Positions 62,701 to 64,000 of a DNA stretch of 64,000 nt are shown here, piece after piece. The first letter of the stretch is position 1; the number at the start of each line of letters is the position of its first letter. Made by a program: the position numbers and the translations under genes. This stretch comes from Diadema setosum (Eukaryota; Echinodermata; Echinoidea; Diadematoida; Diadematidae). The stretch covers positions 22,909,187 through 22,973,186 of the forward strand of contig NC_092706.1 of the NCBI RefSeq assembly GCF_964275005.1, in the 5' to 3' direction. The notes under the pieces were generated by a model. The model ran no database searches. It had not been told where the DNA came from and was given only the letters and a program-made list of their open reading frames with translations.

Positions 62701-64000
62701 TTGTGGTTGTTACGGTGACTTATGTGAACAAGCCATGTGTAGAATTTAAACATATTGCCAAAATGGCATATTCCCAAGCATGTTACTAAGCATCTGTGAT
62801 ATGATGATTATTCATGTATTCCTTATAAATGGTGCTTGCCAGCACATCCATCTGACAGCAAGCCTGGTATTTGGCAATATTTACAGGAAAAAGATTAATA
62901 CACTCAGTGCGAAATAATGAAATGGCTGCTTCCCAAGTGCTTATTGACATTATTCTGGTTACCTCGTCTACGTAAGTTCATTCTTTATTTGAAGATGATT
63001 GATGAATTCATAAACTGTGATGTTCTGCAAGCTTATGCATTTTGTCCGGATCAGTCAAGAAAAATACTACTCAACAGAGTAGATATCCGACATTTGAGTA
63101 GCTTGAGCCGTGTGCTCTTGACTGATCGAACAGCTTTGAAAATGAGAAAAGTGCCCAACCAACTGAGAGAAAAAAAAGAAGGCCATTTGTACCAATGTGC
63201 ACATATGAGCTACTGTACCTCTGAACTGGCTTATCCCAGTTGCTCTGTCAAAGTGATATCAGAGTTAATTTATCTCCCAAAGTGGAAAAAAGTGGAAATT
63301 TTCACGGTGTTGAAATTTTCGCGCATTTCGCGCAACCAGAAACTAGCGCGAAAATAAAAGCACACAAATATTTTTGCTTGCTATATGTGCCTGTGCGTGA
63401 TGTCTTGATTCCGCGGAATTAAAAACATGCGGAACTCTTCTTACCCGGCCAAGCGCGAAAAATTAGTCGCGTGAAAATATCCACTTTTACAGTACACGTA
63501 TGTCCTCATCCCATATCCTTTGCTCAGAATAGAATCAAATATTTTGCTGAATTTTTATTTATTTATTTGGCTGATATTTTGCTGTGCTACATGTCTGGTA
63601 GATATTAGTCATTAATTTAAATGGATATTCAATGTTATGTATAAATTGTGTATGAAAGCAGTGGTAGGATCAAATTAAACTACAAAGAAAATCTTCAATA
63701 TCAGATGTAGACTTCCAAATGATATTGATTTATATTCATATAGGAAGTAAGCTTTATACATTGTTGTATGTGAGAAATAAAAGAGATGACCATTTCATAG
63801 ATGGCTAAATATTTCTGCTGTATCCATGACCTCCTGACCTGTGACCTTGACCTCTTTCTCTTTGTGTGTGTGTGTGTGTGTGTGTGTGACCACCACAGGG
63901 GCAGGCGCAGGAGTGCCTGCTGGAGAAGTCAATGCAGGACAACCGGAAGAGCTCCCTGGTGGCCCGCATCAGCATGCAGGTGGTGGAGTACTACCGGCTG
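54909..64000 (+). CDS. PTPN23: PTPN23 / HD-PTP orthologue, 5' part (BRO1 domain)
   Basis: Six coding exons: 54909-54995, 58645-58719, 59418-59530, 61236-61362, 62389-62520, 63899-64000 (open at the window edge). All have GT donors and AG acceptors and consistent phases (0,0,2,0,0), giving 212 residues. Start MEALPRMQMLSVELKES and blocks such as EQSCILYNLATLHSILGA, THFQCAAGAF and GQAQECLLEKSMQDNRKS match the BRO1 domain of PTPN23 as I remember it; ALIX and BROX differ in these blocks. HD-PTP is a cytosolic scaffold on endosomes that binds ESCRT-III through BRO1 and helps sort ubiquitinated receptors; coiled-coil, proline-rich and phosphatase-like parts would lie downstream. Large TE-filled introns (3.6, 0.7, 1.7, 1.0, 1.4 kb). 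No damage seen. Confidence 0.93.
56711..57300. mobile_element. Fold-back MITE, family A copy 4, in PTPN23 intron 1
   Basis: Ends CTTTAAAAGACAAG and GAACTTGTCCTTTAA; internal inverted blocks as in the other copies, more diverged. The rest of intron 1 (54996-58644) holds a C run near 57550 and no exon. Confidence 0.75.
58645..58719 (+). CDS. PTPN23: PTPN23 exon 2
   Basis: 25 codons, HISQHYMEDASKYNEEIRQL then DQLRI; acceptor TTATTACAG, donor GTAAGT. Confidence 0.92.
59418..59530 (+). CDS. PTPN23: PTPN23 exon 3
   Basis: NACNVTRDFNGISTLKKYYG, QLHLLTSRFP..., ending two bases into a Trp codon; acceptor TTTGTGCAG, donor GTGAGT. Carries the RDF.G...L.KY.GQLH block of BRO1. Confidence 0.92.
59683..59713. 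repeat. (GT)n(G)n tract in PTPN23 intron 3
   Basis: Short GT run followed by about 19 G. The rest of 59531-61235 is intron with T and A tracts and no other feature. Confidence 0.85.
61236..61362 (+). CDS. PTPN23: PTPN23 exon 4
   Basis: Completes the split Trp, then IDTYDEEPYTHTDVHFEQS, CILYNLATLHSILGAIESRT, SEE; acceptor TTTTGCAG, donor GTAATG. Contains the E(Q)..ILYNL..LHS core of the BRO1 fold. Confidence 0.94.
61381..61445. repeat. 65-bp near-perfect palindrome beside exon 4 donor
   Basis: TGCAACTGATTGACAAATTG with CCCTACATCGA pairs with TCGATGTAGGGCAATTTTG and TCAATCGGTTGCA across two central bases. It starts 18 bp after the exon 4 splice donor. Confidence 0.9.
61799..61979. mobile_element. 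Perfect-arm palindromic MITE, CAGGGGGGCGTTTCATC ends
   Basis: The arm CGTTTCATCAACGAGTTCGT with CGGAGATTTCACCGAC and TTTGCTATCAGCCAATCAGA is inverted at 61905-61979 with hardly a mismatch. It is in PTPN23 intron 4 and similar in design to the GGGCCC family but with different arms. Confidence 0.85.
62389..62520 (+). CDS. PTPN23: PTPN23 exon 5
   Basis: 44 codons: EMKVACTHFQCAAGAFTFLK, DNFQCDLSPDISFELMN, IYINTML; acceptor TCTTGCACAG-type, donor GTAAGA. Confidence 0.94.
62521..63898 (+). other. PTPN23 intron 5
   Basis: No coding content supported; an open frame of 146 codons at 62917 overlaps a dispersed repeat (63290-63500, inverse of 1988-2200) and is rejected. A GT tract (63862-63889) ends ten bases before the exon 6 acceptor. 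Confidence 0.7.
63899..64000 (+). CDS. PTPN23: PTPN23 exon 6, cut by window edge
   Basis: GQAQECLLEKSMQDNRKSS, LVARISMQVVEYYRL; acceptor CACCACAG. The exon is GC-richer than its surroundings and runs off the window in frame. Confidence 0.95.

Noticed and set aside
62917..63357. 146-codon open frame in PTPN23 intron 5
   Set aside because: Runs into a dispersed non-coding repeat and shows no domain; coding exons on both sides are accounted for.

Overview
The window is animal genomic DNA: small exons with GT/AG borders, long introns, dense transposon and MITE content, many microsatellites and no bacterial-type operons. The repeat repertoire (fold-back MITEs ending in AAAGGACAAGTTCACCTTCAT-like termini, palindromic GGGCCC-ended elements, GTGACCGTGCATCACAAAAC-ended elements, TACCCCCGCC-ended elements) looks to me like a marine invertebrate deuterostome, most likely an echinoderm. 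That is an inference from memory, not a search.

Layout. 1-9539 is host flank, with MITEs, a TACCCCCGCC-ended element, a tRNA-SINE head, a dead LINE reverse-transcriptase end, and the first exons of an unidentified minus-strand gene (about 8.3 to 6.1 kb). 9549-39472 is one ~29.9 kb mobile element. It has the same 9-bp direct repeat (ATCGAAAAC) on both outer sides, terminal inverted repeats of about 600 bp that start GGTAGGCAC, and then inverted arms built of a ~223-bp satellite: about 30 monomers at 10.1-16.9 kb, about 20 in opposite orientation at 32.6-37.05 kb. The left arm is organised as a 7-monomer higher-order repeat of ~1.56 kb. The ~15.7 kb core carries, on the minus strand, the dispersed exons of a decayed Ulp1-like (C48) cysteine protease gene ending in a PHD-type zinc finger, plus a second tandem repeat (~340 bp) split by a LINE fragment. 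A ~1.8 kb Helitron-like insertion sits in the right terminal repeat only.

39.5-54.7 kb is host DNA with MITEs and microsatellites, and three candidate minus-strand exons of an unidentified gene, with a possible first exon at 54.75 kb. 54909-64000 is the 5' part of the PTPN23 (HD-PTP) orthologue on the plus strand: six coding exons, 212 residues, all BRO1 domain, continuing past the window edge.

The most notable object is the giant fold-back element: long inverted arms made of satellite with higher-order structure, 9-bp target duplication and a captured or resident Ulp1-PHD gene. It combines features of Foldback/TU-type elements and Mutator-like elements. I saw no transposase.
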